A stretch of DNA of 47,227 nucleotides from assembly GCA_013002225.1 (NCBI GenBank), contig JABDKL010000026.1, positions 1-47,227 of the forward strand, in the 5' to 3' direction. Below, piece by piece: positions 8,560-16,905 of the stretch; position 1 is the stretch's first letter; each line of letters opens with the position of its first letter. Under the pieces are notes generated by a model. That model worked only from the letters and a program-made list of their open reading frames with translations. It was not told the DNA's origin and ran no database searches. Origin of the DNA: Winogradskyella sp. GTDB lineage: Bacteria > Bacteroidota > Bacteroidia > Flavobacteriales > Flavobacteriaceae. Made by a program: the position numbers and the translations under genes.

Positions 8560-9804
8560 ATGAATTTTAAAGTTTTGGCTACAAAAAATAAGCTTAAAAT
8601 ATTTAACGATCCAATTTACGGTTTTATTACCATTCCTAATTCGTTAATTTTTGACCTCATACAGCATAAATATTTTCAAAGGTTAAGACGTATTAGCCAA
8701 ATGGGTCTATCTTATTTAGTATATCCCGGAGCTCACCATACAAGATTTCACCATGCTCTAGGAAGTATGCATTTAATGCAAAAAGCCATCAATGTCCTTC
8801 GTTTTAAAGGAGTTAGTATTGCAGAAGATGAAGAAAATGGTTTGCTAATTGCAATCTTATTGCACGATATAGGACACGGACCTTTTTCCCATGCCATGGA
8901 ACATAGTATTGTAAATAATATTTCTCACGAAGAAATATCATTGAAATTTATGGAGATATTAAATGAAGAGTTTAACGGAAGTTTAACGTTAGCTATTTCT
9001 ATTTTCAAAGGTAAATATCCACGTAAGTTTATGTGTCAACTAATATCTAGCCAATTAGATATGGATCGCGCTGATTATTTAAAACGCGATAGTTTTTATA
9101 CAGGTGTTGCCGAAGGTAATATAAATAGTGAGCGTTTAATTACTATGTTAAATGTTGTAAATGATAAATTGGTAGTAGAAGAAAAGGGTATTTATAGTGT
9201 CGAAAAATTTTTAGTAGCACGTCGCTTTATGTATTGGCAGGTTTATTTACATAAAACTGGTATCGTTGCAGAACAATTGGTAATTAGAGTTTTGAAACGG
9301 GCAAAAGAACTTGTTGGTAAAGGAGAAGATTTGCGATGTAGCGAGGCATTAAAGTACTTCCTGAATTCAGAAATCAACAAATCTAGTTTTACAAATAAAA
9401 CCTTAGGCATTTTTGCGCAACTCGATGATTACGACATTATCTCTGCAATGAAAGACTGGCAAAATCATGATGATTTTGTGCTTCGTAATTTATGCGATAT
9501 GATCATCAACCGAGAGTTGTTAAAAATTAAACTCAAAAATAAGCCTATCAAATCGAGCCAACAAGGAAGTCATATTGAAGCGCTTATGGAAAAATACCAA
9601 ATTTCTAAGGCGGAAGCTGGTTATTTTGTTTTCGAAGGTGAAATTACCAATCAGGCTTATCAAAGTAAAAAACAGCATATTAATATTCTTTTAAAAACGG
9701 GTAAAATAAAAGATATTGTCAAAGCATCCGATCAATTAAATCTTAAAGCATTGAGTAAACCCGTAACTAAATACTATATATGCTATCCTAAAAGGAAAAT
9801 GTGA
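8560..9804 (+). CDS. HD-domain phosphohydrolase, dNTPase-like
   Basis: The 414 residues have a metal-binding HD domain. YPGAHHTRFHHALGSMHL near 58-75 supplies the first His, H102-D103 lies in LLHDIGHGPFSHAMEH, and SSQLDMDRADYLKRDS near 168 supplies the distal Asp. This arrangement matches the dGTP triphosphohydrolase/SAMHD1-like group. The actual substrate (dNTPs or another nucleotide) is inferred from the family only. The gene is divergent from porX and is followed after 52 bases by lpxD, which has its own promoter element. A link to PorX signalling is possible from position alone. Confidence 0.85.
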   Translation: MNFKVLATKNKLKIFNDPIYGFITIPNSLIFDLIQHKYFQRLRRISQMGLSYLVYPGAHHTRFHHALGSMHLMQKAINVLRFKGVSIAEDEENGLLIAILLHDIGHGPFSHAMEHSIVNNISHEEISLKFMEILNEEFNGSLTLAISIFKGKYPRKFMCQLISSQLDMDRADYLKRDSFYTGVAEGNINSERLITMLNVVNDKLVVEEKGIYSVEKFLVARRFMYWQVYLHKTGIVAEQLVIRVLKRAKELVGKGEDLRCSEALKYFLNSEINKSSFTNKTLGIFAQLDDYDIISAMKDWQNHDDFVLRNLCDMIINRELLKIKLKNKPIKSSQQGSHIEALMEKYQISKAEAGYFVFEGEITNQAYQSKKQHINILLKTGKIKDIVKASDQLNLKALSKPVTKYYICYPKRKM

Positions 9805-9815
9805 TGTATTTTTTC

Positions 9816-9823
9816 TATTTTTG
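9816..9823 (+). promoter_or_regulatory. Bacteroidota -7 promoter element for lpxD operon
   Basis: TATTTTTG fully matches TAnnTTTG, about 34 bases before the lpxD start. It predicts a transcript start near 9830. No convincing -33 TTG is seen. Confidence 0.5.
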
Positions 9824-9856
9824 CGACAACCAACCGTTATTCAAAAAATTAATTAA

Positions 9857-10885
9857 TTGAAATTCACAGCAGAACAAATTGCAGGTATTTTAGAGGGTGA
9901 AGTTGTCGGTGATCCAGATATTGAAGTTTCTAAACTTTCAAAAATTGAAGAAGGAACAGATGGGTCATTAACTTTTTTGGCAAACCCTAAATACAAATCT
10001 TATATATATACTACCAAAGCTTCCGTCACTATAGTATCAAGAGATTTCCAACCAGAACAATCAATAAATACAACCTTAATAAAAGTAGAGGATGCCTATG
10101 GTGCATTTACTAAACTTTTAGAGTATTATAATCAAATAAAACTAAATAAATCAGGCATAGAAAAGCCACATTTTATTTCCGACACAGCAACAATTGGTGA
10201 CAATATTTACGTAGGAGCTTTTACTTACATTGGTGACAATGTATTTATTGGAAAGAATGTGAAAATTTTTCCTAATTCTTATATTGGAGATAATGTTACT
10301 ATTGGAGATAATACAATTGTTTTTTCAGGTGGTAAAATCTATTCTGATTGTAGTATAGGAAACAACTGTGTCATTAACTCTGGAGCAATTATTGGAGCCG
10401 ACGGATTTGGTTTCGCCCCAAATGAAAAAGGTGAATACTCTAAAGTACCACAAATTGGAAATGTAATCCTTGAAGATTTTGTGGATGTTGGTGCAGGTAC
10501 TACTATCGATAGGGCAACACTAGGTTCTACAATTATTAGAAGAGGCGTTAAATTGGACAATCAAATCCAGATTGCCCATAACGTAGAGATAGGAAAAAAC
10601 ACGGTTATTGCAGCTCAGACTGGTATAGCTGGATCGACTAAAATTGGAGAGAATTGCCAAATTGGTGGACAAGTTGGGATTGTTGGTCATATATCAATTG
10701 GTAATAATGTAAAGATTCAAGCACAATCAGGAATTGGTAGACACGTAAAGGACGATGAAGTTTTACAGGGCTCACCTGCTTTAACTTATGGCGACTACAA
10801 TAAATCTTACGTGTATTTTAAAAATTTACCTAAAATTGTAAAAAACATAAACGAATTAGAAAAAAGAGTAGATGGCAATAATTAA
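9857..10885 (+). CDS. lpxD: UDP-3-O-acylglucosamine N-acyltransferase
   Basis: Third step of lipid A synthesis: transfers a 3-hydroxyacyl chain from ACP to the amine of UDP-3-O-acylglucosamine. The 342 residues comprise the uridine-binding N-terminal domain (about 1-100), then left-handed beta-helix hexapeptide repeats (about 105-310), with the catalytic His at H241 in [12 protein letters not shown]. The start is TTG ([12 protein letters not shown]), chosen because the conserved N-terminus begins there and no ATG fits. It overlaps lpxC-fabZ by 14 bases, which implies coupled translation. A second lpxD-like gene lies about 2.8 kb downstream; this copy is the closer match to canonical LpxD. Confidence 0.93.
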   Translation: MKFTAEQIAGILEGEVVGDPDIEVSKLSKIEEGTDGSLTFLANPKYKSYIYTTKASVTIVSRDFQPEQSINTTLIKVEDAYGAFTKLLEYYNQIKLNKSGIEKPHFISDTATIGDNIYVGAFTYIGDNVFIGKNVKIFPNSYIGDNVTIGDNTIVFSGGKIYSDCSIGNNCVINSGAIIGADGFGFAPNEKGEYSKVPQIGNVILEDFVDVGAGTTIDRATLGSTIIRRGVKLDNQIQIAHNVEIGKNTVIAAQTGIAGSTKIGENCQIGGQVGIVGHISIGNNVKIQAQSGIGRHVKDDEVLQGSPALTYGDYNKSYVYFKNLPKIVKNINELEKRVDGNN

Positions 10886-12278
10886 GACTGAAAGTAAACA
10901 AAAGACCATTGAAAAAAATGCAACTCTAGAAGGTGTAGGTCTGCATACTGGTGCTGATGTTAAATTAGTATTTAAACCAGGTCAGGAAAATACAGGATTT
11001 GTATTTGAGAGAATTGATTTAGAGGGAAGCCCAAAAATCGAGGCTGATGCTAATTATGTAACAAACACACAACGTGGTACGTGTTTAGAAAAAAATGGTG
11101 TTACGATTCAAACCTGTGAGCATGTGTTAGCAGCACTCGTAGGATTAGATATTGATAATGCTGTAATTGAACTAAACGCATCAGAACCACCTATAATGGA
11201 TGGATCTTCCAAGTTTTTTGTTGAAGCATTAGAAAATGCTGGTATTGTAGAACAGGAAGCTTTCCGCGAAGCCTATAAGGTAACCGAAGTTATTTCCTAT
11301 TCGGATGAAGAATCAGGTAGTGAAATAATTTTAATGCCTTCAAACTCATACCAAGTTACCACTATGGTAGATTTTGGTACTAAAGTATTAGGGACGCAAA
11401 ATGCGACGATGAATTCAGTTTCAGAATTTAAAACGGAAATTGCAAATGCGAGAACCTTTAGCTTTTTGCATGAAATTGAAATGCTATTGGAGCATGGTCT
11501 AATTAAAGGGGGTGATTTAAATAATGCTATTGTATATGTAGATAAGGAATTATCTTCTAGCACAATGGAAAAACTTAGAGTAGCTTTTAAAAAGGATGAG
11601 ATTGCAGTAAAACCTAATGGTATACTGGATAATCTTACCTTACACCATCCTAATGAAGCCGCACGGCATAAACTTTTAGATGTGGTAGGCGATTTGGCTT
11701 TAATCGGAACTCGAATTCAAGGAAAAGTTATAGCCAACAAACCAGGACATTTTATTAACACACAGTTTGCTAAAAAATTGTCCAAAATCATTAAGAATGA
11801 AAAAAGGAATAATGTGCCACAATTAGATTTGAATGAGCCTCCGCTTATGGATGTGAATCAAATTATGAATATGTTACCACATAGGCAACCATTCTTATTA
11901 TTAGATAAAGTATATGAATTAACAGATAACCACGTTATTGGCATGAAGAATGTTACAATGAACGAGGAATTCTTTAAAGGTCATTTTCCAGGCCAGCCAG
12001 TAATGCCAGGTGTTTTAATTGTGGAAGCAATGGCGCAAACTGGAGGTATCCTGGTGTTAAGTACTGTTCCTGATCCAGAAAATTATTTGACATTTTTCAT
12101 GAAAATGGATAATGTGAAATTTAAACAAAAGGTAGTACCTGGAGATACACTAATTTTTAAATGCTCATTAATCACACCTATTCGAAGAGGTATATGCCAT
12201 ATGCAAGGCTATGCTTATGCCAATGGTAAACTATGTGCAGAAGCCGAATTAATGGCTCAAATTTCAAAAGTAAAATAA
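10872..12278 (+). CDS. lpxC-fabZ: Bifunctional LpxC deacetylase / FabZ dehydratase
   Basis: One 468-residue protein joining two enzymes. Residues 1-310 are LpxC, the zinc-dependent deacetylase that commits UDP-3-O-acyl-GlcNAc to lipid A. Its zinc ligands are H84 (TCEHVLAAL), H266 and D270 ([10 protein letters not shown]). Residues 325-465 are FabZ, the hotdog 3-hydroxyacyl-ACP dehydratase, with [13 protein letters not shown] and the catalytic pair H371 (FKGHFPG) and E385 (LIVEAMAQ). FabZ competes for the same hydroxyacyl-ACP pool that lipid A synthesis uses, so fusion ties the two enzyme levels together. The fusion is known across Bacteroidota. The gene overlaps lpxD and is separated from lpxA by one base. 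Confidence 0.95.
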   Translation: MAIIKTESKQKTIEKNATLEGVGLHTGADVKLVFKPGQENTGFVFERIDLEGSPKIEADANYVTNTQRGTCLEKNGVTIQTCEHVLAALVGLDIDNAVIELNASEPPIMDGSSKFFVEALENAGIVEQEAFREAYKVTEVISYSDEESGSEIILMPSNSYQVTTMVDFGTKVLGTQNATMNSVSEFKTEIANARTFSFLHEIEMLLEHGLIKGGDLNNAIVYVDKELSSSTMEKLRVAFKKDEIAVKPNGILDNLTLHHPNEAARHKLLDVVGDLALIGTRIQGKVIANKPGHFINTQFAKKLSKIIKNEKRNNVPQLDLNEPPLMDVNQIMNMLPHRQPFLLLDKVYELTDNHVIGMKNVTMNEEFFKGHFPGQPVMPGVLIVEAMAQTGGILVLSTVPDPENYLTFFMKMDNVKFKQKVVPGDTLIFKCSLITPIRRGICHMQGYAYANGKLCAEAELMAQISKVK

Positions 12279-12279
12279 A

Positions 12280-13065
12280 ATGAACCAACCATTAGCATAC
12301 GTACATCCTGGTGCAAAAATTGCCAAGAATGTCGTTATAGAACCCTTTACCACCATTCATAATAACGTTAAAATTGGGGAAGGTACCTGGATAGGTAGTA
12401 ATGTAACAATCATGGAAGGTGCTCGTATAGGTAAAAACTGCAATATATTTCCTGGTTCAGTAATATCTGCTGTACCTCAAGATCTTAAATATAATGATGA
12501 AGATACTACTGTAGAAATCGGAGATAACGTTACCATTAGAGAGTGTGTTACCATCAATAGGGGAACAACAGACAAAATGAAAACTGTTATTGGAGATAAC
12601 TGTTTAATTATGGCATATTGCCACATTGCTCACGATTGTGTGGTTGGTAATAATTGTATATTTTCTAACAACAGTACACTCGCAGGTCATATTTCGGTAG
12701 GAGATTATGTAGTTTTGGCAGGTATGACTGCTGTGCATCAGTTTTGTTCAATTGGTAATCATGCATTCGTAACAGGAGGATCTTTGGTTAGAAAAGATGT
12801 GCCTCCTTTTGTAAAAGCAGCACGAGAACCATTATCCTATGTTGGTATAAATTCGGTTGGCTTAAGACGGAGAGGTTTTTCCACAGAAAAAATTAGAGAA
12901 ATACAAGATATATTTAGAATTCTCTATCAGAAAAATTATAATAATACACAGGCTTCAGAAATAATTGAAGCAGAAATGGAAGCTACACCTGAGCGAGATG
13001 AGATTCTTCAGTTTATTAAGAATTCTCATCGCGGTATAATGAAAGGTTATTTCAAATCTAACTAA
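12280..13065 (+). CDS. lpxA: UDP-GlcNAc O-acyltransferase
   Basis: First acylation of lipid A synthesis: moves a 3-hydroxyacyl group from ACP to the 3-OH of UDP-GlcNAc. The 261 residues fit the family (about 255-262). There is a hexapeptide beta-helix from residue 5 to about 185 and a helical C-terminal region from about 190. The catalytic His is H118 in the YCHIAHDCVVGN stretch, corresponding to H125 of E. coli. GMTAVHQFCSIGNHAFVTGGS is the typical end of the helix region. It starts one base after the lpxC-fabZ stop, so it is in the same operon. Confidence 0.95.
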   Translation: MNQPLAYVHPGAKIAKNVVIEPFTTIHNNVKIGEGTWIGSNVTIMEGARIGKNCNIFPGSVISAVPQDLKYNDEDTTVEIGDNVTIRECVTINRGTTDKMKTVIGDNCLIMAYCHIAHDCVVGNNCIFSNNSTLAGHISVGDYVVLAGMTAVHQFCSIGNHAFVTGGSLVRKDVPPFVKAAREPLSYVGINSVGLRRRGFSTEKIREIQDIFRILYQKNYNNTQASEIIEAEMEATPERDEILQFIKNSHRGIMKGYFKSN

Positions 13066-13099
13066 TAAATTAAATATAACAGTAAAGTAATTCAGCACT

Positions 13100-13666
13100 A
13101 TGGCAAATACATCAGATATACGAAACGGACTATGCATTAGATATAATAACGATATCTATAAAATTATTGAGTTTCTTCACGTTAAACCAGGGAAAGGTCC
13201 TGCTTTTGTGAGAACTAAAATGAAAAGTGTAACTACAGGCAAGGTTTTAGATAATACGTTTTCTGCTGGTCATAAAATTGAGGATGTAAGGGTAGAAACC
13301 CATAAATTTCAGTATTTGTACAATGATGGTGAATTTTATCATTTTATGAATGAAGCGGATTATACACAAATTCGTTTATTAGAATCTGCTTTGGATCGAC
13401 CTGATTTAATGAAAGAAGGGGAGGTTGTAACTATTCAAATTAATACAGAAGACAACATGCCGTTATCGGTAGATATGCCAGCAACAGTTGTTTTAGAAGT
13501 AACAGCAACAGAACCTGGAGTTAAAGGTAATACGGCTACTAATGCTACTAAACCTGCAACGGTTGAAAGTGGTGCAGAAGTTAATGTCCCATTATTTATA
13601 AACGAAGGAGACAAAATAAAAGTAGAAACTGATAAGGGTACTTATAAAGAACGAATTAAAGAGTAA
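13100..13666 (+). CDS. efp: Translation elongation factor P
   Basis: Rescues ribosomes stalled at polyproline stretches. At 188 residues it has normal length. The three OB-like domains run from about 1-65 (KOW-like), 66-126 and 127-188. The loop that reaches the peptidyl-transferase centre is KPGKGPAF with Lys at residue 32, the site that is modified in some bacteria; no modification genes (epmA, earP) are in the window. ITGRDGDF-type C-terminal sequence is replaced by VPLFINEGDKIKVETDKG, as is usual in the family. It lies 34 bases downstream of lpxA in the same direction. Confidence 0.95.
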   Translation: MANTSDIRNGLCIRYNNDIYKIIEFLHVKPGKGPAFVRTKMKSVTTGKVLDNTFSAGHKIEDVRVETHKFQYLYNDGEFYHFMNEADYTQIRLLESALDRPDLMKEGEVVTIQINTEDNMPLSVDMPATVVLEVTATEPGVKGNTATNATKPATVESGAEVNVPLFINEGDKIKVETDKGTYKERIKE

Positions 13667-13717
13667 AATAAACAGTGTAGCAATTAAGAACGATTGCATC
13701 TCTATAGATAAGAATCT

Positions 13718-14653
13718 ATGAAATTCCCTAAGCAGCAGACCCTTAAAAGTATAGCCGAACTTATCTCAGCCCAATATGTAGGATCCGATGATTTTCCAGT
13801 ATTAGGAATGAATGAAATTCATGTTGTAGAGCCCGGTGATATTGTGTTTGTAGATCATCCTAAGTATTATGACAAAGCCTTAGCGTCTGCAGCGACTATA
13901 ATTTTAATTAATAAAGAAGTAAAATGTCCTGATAATAAGGCATTACTTATTTCTGATGATCCGTTTAGAGATTTCAATAAACTCACAACTCATTTTAAAC
14001 CATTCAAATCAGCAAATTCTGCTATTGCTTCCGATGCGATCATTGGAGAAGGTACAGTGGTTCAGCCAAATTGCTTTTTAGGTAATAATGTTTCAATTGG
14101 GAAGAATTGCCTAATACATTCAAATGTTAGTATTTATGATGATACTATTATAGGGGATAATGTTACCATTCACGCAGGTACCATTCTAGGTGCAAGTGCA
14201 TTTTATTATAAAAACAGACCCACTGGTTTTGATCAGTTAAAATCTGGTGGACGTGTAATTATTAAAGACAATGTAGACATTGGCGCACTTTGCACCATAG
14301 ACAGAGGTGTTACTGGTGATACCACGATTGGTGAAGGCTCAAAACTTGATAATCAGATTCAGATCGGCCACGATACTGTTTTAGGAAAAAAATGTTTAAT
14401 AGCTTCTCAAACAGGTATTGCCGGATGTGTTGTTGTTGAAGATGAAGTTACTATTTGGGGTCAGGTCGGCGTTAAAAGCGGTATTACAATTAAAAAAGGG
14501 ACAACGCTTTATGCACAGTCTGGTTTAGGTCACACCACGGAAGAAGGAAAAACATATTTTGGTTCTCCAGCACAAGAAGCCAGAGACCAGTTTAAGCAAA
14601 TGGCTTATATTAACAAAATACCGGAAATACTAAAAAAACTTAAAGATTTATAG
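13718..14653 (+). CDS. Second LpxD-like N-acyltransferase homologue
   Basis: The 311 residues have the LpxD architecture: a shortened UDP-binding-like N-terminal domain (about 1-100) and hexapeptide repeats (about 105-290). The catalytic His is kept at H218 in [12 protein letters not shown]. Differences from the nearby lpxD are the shorter length, a distinct N-terminus ([16 protein letters not shown]) and a helix segment with [20 protein letters not shown] where canonical LpxD has GADGFGF. The substrate may therefore differ: another nucleotide-linked amino sugar or another acyl donor. The NTF2-like gene begins directly at its stop codon, so the two are co-translated. The function is inferred from fold and catalytic residue only. 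Confidence 0.85.
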   Translation: MKFPKQQTLKSIAELISAQYVGSDDFPVLGMNEIHVVEPGDIVFVDHPKYYDKALASAATIILINKEVKCPDNKALLISDDPFRDFNKLTTHFKPFKSANSAIASDAIIGEGTVVQPNCFLGNNVSIGKNCLIHSNVSIYDDTIIGDNVTIHAGTILGASAFYYKNRPTGFDQLKSGGRVIIKDNVDIGALCTIDRGVTGDTTIGEGSKLDNQIQIGHDTVLGKKCLIASQTGIAGCVVVEDEVTIWGQVGVKSGITIKKGTTLYAQSGLGHTTEEGKTYFGSPAQEARDQFKQMAYINKIPEILKKLKDL

Positions 14654-15064
14654 ATGTCTGCAAAAGAACTAGTAAAAGCATTTTATGAAGCTGATTTAGC
14701 AAATGACCCTAATGTTGTTGCACAATTTTTTCACCAGGATTGTGAGCTACACTGGACGAGTAGTCAGGGTTTTATGATCTTAAATTACAACGATCTCATT
14801 TCCTTTTTTGAAGGCACCCGCCAATCTTACAACAATTTGCGTTTCGAATTCACGCATTTAATTGAGTCTGATTCTACAGTAGTCAATAGGCACACCGTAT
14901 TTGCAAATACTATAGAGAATCCGGATAATGAAATAATACTGGCTCACTTTACTACAATCTGGGAGGTAAAGGATAATAAGCTATTTAGAGGATTTGAAAT
15001 TAGTCAGCAAGCAGACGAAAAAAACAGTAAAAGTCTTGCGTCTTACTCAGAAAGAAAAATCTAA
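14654..15064 (+). CDS. NTF2/SnoaL-like fold protein
   Basis: The 136 residues begin with VKAFYEADLANDPNVVAQFFHQDCELHWTS, the usual opening helices of the NTF2-like superfamily. A beta-rich half follows (NRHTVFANTIE, LAHFTTIWEVKDNKLFRGFEIS). The family includes cyclases, isomerases and non-catalytic binding proteins, so the activity cannot be assigned. The ATG follows the TAG of the LpxD-like gene with no gap, which points to a shared transcript and perhaps a shared pathway. Confidence 0.8.
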   Translation: MSAKELVKAFYEADLANDPNVVAQFFHQDCELHWTSSQGFMILNYNDLISFFEGTRQSYNNLRFEFTHLIESDSTVVNRHTVFANTIENPDNEIILAHFTTIWEVKDNKLFRGFEISQQADEKNSKSLASYSERKI

Positions 15065-15095
15065 AAAAGAGGTCGCTTTTACGTGGCAAAAAACT

Positions 15096-15103
15096 TATTT
15101 TTG
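15096..15103 (+). promoter_or_regulatory. Bacteroidota -7 promoter element for sucD
   Basis: TATTTTTG matches TAnnTTTG fully, 36 bases before the sucD ATG. It predicts a start near 15110. Confidence 0.5.
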
Positions 15104-15139
15104 TATCACGAAAAATCAACATAAAAACAGAAACTTCAT

Positions 15140-16012
15140 ATGAGCGTTTTAGTTAATAAAAATTCAAAAATAATAGTACAAGGTTTTACTGGTAGTGAGG
15201 GCACATTTCATGCTGGTCAAATGATAGAATATGGCACTAATGTGGTTGGTGGTGTTACTCCAGGAAAAGGAGGGCAAACTCACTTGGATAAGCCAGTATT
15301 TAATACAGTATTAGAAGCTGTTGAAAAGGTAGGTGCTGATACTACCATTATTTTTGTACCACCTGCATTTGCTGCAGACGCTATAATGGAAGCTGCCGAT
15401 GCTGGAATCAAAGTTATTATTACAATTACAGAAGGTATCCCTGTTGCAGACATGATTAAAGCTGCAGATTATATTAAAGATAAAGAGTGTCGCTTGGTCG
15501 GACCTAACTGTCCAGGTGTTATTACTCCAGGTGAAGCAAAGGTTGGTATTATGCCTGGATTTGTATTTAAATCTGGGAAAGTAGGGATTGTATCAAAATC
15601 TGGTACATTGACCTATGAAGCTGCAGATCAGGTTGTAAAGCAAGGTTTAGGAATCACAACGGCTATAGGAATTGGTGGTGATCCAATTATAGGAACAACA
15701 ACCAAAGAAGCTGTAGAACTGTTAATTAATGATCCCGAAACTGAAGCTGTTGTTATGATTGGTGAAATTGGAGGACAACTAGAAGCTGATGCTGCAAACT
15801 GGTATAAAGAGAGCGGAAGTAAAAAACCAGTCGTTGGCTTTATCGCGGGTGAAACTGCTCCTGCTGGACGTACCATGGGACACGCTGGTGCTATAGTTGG
15901 TGGTAGCGATGATACAGCTCAGGCCAAAAAGAAAATTATGAGAGCATGCGGAATTCACGTTGTGGATTCTCCTGCTGAGATTGGTAAAAAAGTAGCCGAA
16001 GTTTTAGGCTAA
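15140..16012 (+). CDS. sucD: Succinyl-CoA synthetase alpha subunit
   Basis: TCA-cycle enzyme that interconverts succinyl-CoA and succinate with substrate-level phosphorylation, as a complex with SucC. The 290 residues have a CoA-binding Rossmann domain at 1-125 ([29 protein letters not shown]). The ligase domain follows, with the phosphorylated histidine H248 in [11 protein letters not shown]. The partner sucC is not in this window. It has its own -7 element and a strong terminator downstream, so it looks monocistronic. Confidence 0.96.
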   Translation: MSVLVNKNSKIIVQGFTGSEGTFHAGQMIEYGTNVVGGVTPGKGGQTHLDKPVFNTVLEAVEKVGADTTIIFVPPAFAADAIMEAADAGIKVIITITEGIPVADMIKAADYIKDKECRLVGPNCPGVITPGEAKVGIMPGFVFKSGKVGIVSKSGTLTYEAADQVVKQGLGITTAIGIGGDPIIGTTTKEAVELLINDPETEAVVMIGEIGGQLEADAANWYKESGSKKPVVGFIAGETAPAGRTMGHAGAIVGGSDDTAQAKKKIMRACGIHVVDSPAEIGKKVAEVLG

Positions 16013-16032
16013 TCCTTTTACTATAAACTGTT

Positions 16033-16064
16033 AAAAACCTTACAAAAACTTGTGAGGTTTTTTT
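16033..16064 (+). terminator. Rho-independent terminator after sucD
   Basis: A 12-13 base-pair stem (AAAACCTTACAA with TTGTGAGGTTTT, one G-U pair) around loop AAAC is followed by a T run ending at 16064. It starts 21 bases after the sucD stop. Confidence 0.85.
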
Positions 16065-16086
16065 ATTTCTTGCAATTTGTAATTGA

Positions 16087-16094
16087 TATCTTTG
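16087..16094 (+). promoter_or_regulatory. Bacteroidota -7 promoter element for fabG
   Basis: TATCTTTG matches TAnnTTTG fully, 37 bases before the fabG ATG. It predicts a start near 16101. An upstream TTG at 16070-16072 is closer than the usual -33 spacing. Confidence 0.55.
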
Positions 16095-16130
16095 GGTATA
16101 AAACTAATCTAAAAAATCACTATAATCATT

Positions 16131-16877
16131 ATGAAACTATTAGAAGGGAAAACAGCAATTATTACTGGTGCGAGTCGTGGTATTGGAAAAGGAATTGCTG
16201 AAGTATTTGCAGAGCACGGTGCCAATGTAGCGTTTACTTGTAGTTCTTCTGTTGAAGCCGCTAACACGTTAGAAAAAGAATTGAACTCCAAAGGTGTAAA
16301 AGCTAAAGGATATCAAAGTAATGCTGCAAATTTTGACGAATCTCAAAAGCTTGCTGAAGATGTTTTGGCAGAATTTGGGTCTATAGATATATTGGTTAAT
16401 AATGCAGGTATTACTAAAGATAATTTATTAATGAGAATGGGTGAGGAAGATTTTGATAAAGTTATTGAAGTAAACCTTAAGTCTGTTTTTAATATGACTA
16501 AAGCCGTTCAGCGCACCATGCTTAAACAACGCAAAGGCTCAATTATTAATATGAGCTCTGTTGTGGGCGTTAAAGGGAATGCAGGTCAAACAAACTATGC
16601 AGCCTCTAAAGCAGGAATTATTGGTTTTTCTAAGTCTGTGGCATTGGAGTTAGGTTCTCGAAACATTAGAAGTAATGTCATTGCTCCAGGTTTTATAGAA
16701 ACTGAGATGACCGCTAAATTAGATGAAGAAACTGTAAAAGGCTGGCGAAATGCAATACCGTTAAAAAGAGGCGGATCTCCTGAAGATATTGCCAATGCTT
16801 GCGTGTTTTTAGCGAGTGATTTAAGTGCCTATGTTACTGGACAGACCTTAAATGTAGATGGCGGGATGCTTACTTAA
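16131..16877 (+). CDS. fabG: 3-oxoacyl-ACP reductase
   Basis: NADPH-dependent reduction of 3-oxoacyl-ACP in fatty acid elongation. The 248 residues are standard for the family: cofactor site TGASRGIGKG at about 12-21, VNNAGIT near 87, catalytic Ser in INMSSVVG, Tyr and Lys in NYAASKAG, and a C-terminus of VTGQTLNVDGGM. Product flow links it with FabZ in the nearby lpxC-fabZ gene. The VWA membrane-protein gene starts 28 bases downstream in the same direction. Confidence 0.94.
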   Translation: MKLLEGKTAIITGASRGIGKGIAEVFAEHGANVAFTCSSSVEAANTLEKELNSKGVKAKGYQSNAANFDESQKLAEDVLAEFGSIDILVNNAGITKDNLLMRMGEEDFDKVIEVNLKSVFNMTKAVQRTMLKQRKGSIINMSSVVGVKGNAGQTNYAASKAGIIGFSKSVALELGSRNIRSNVIAPGFIETEMTAKLDEETVKGWRNAIPLKRGGSPEDIANACVFLASDLSAYVTGQTLNVDGGMLT

Positions 16878-16905
16878 ATTTAATAAGATTTTCTAAAGTT
16901 AGTTA

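Noticed and set aside
10339-10560. Antisense open frame in lpxD
   Set aside because: It is a by-product of the Gly/Ile-rich hexapeptide repeats of lpxD.
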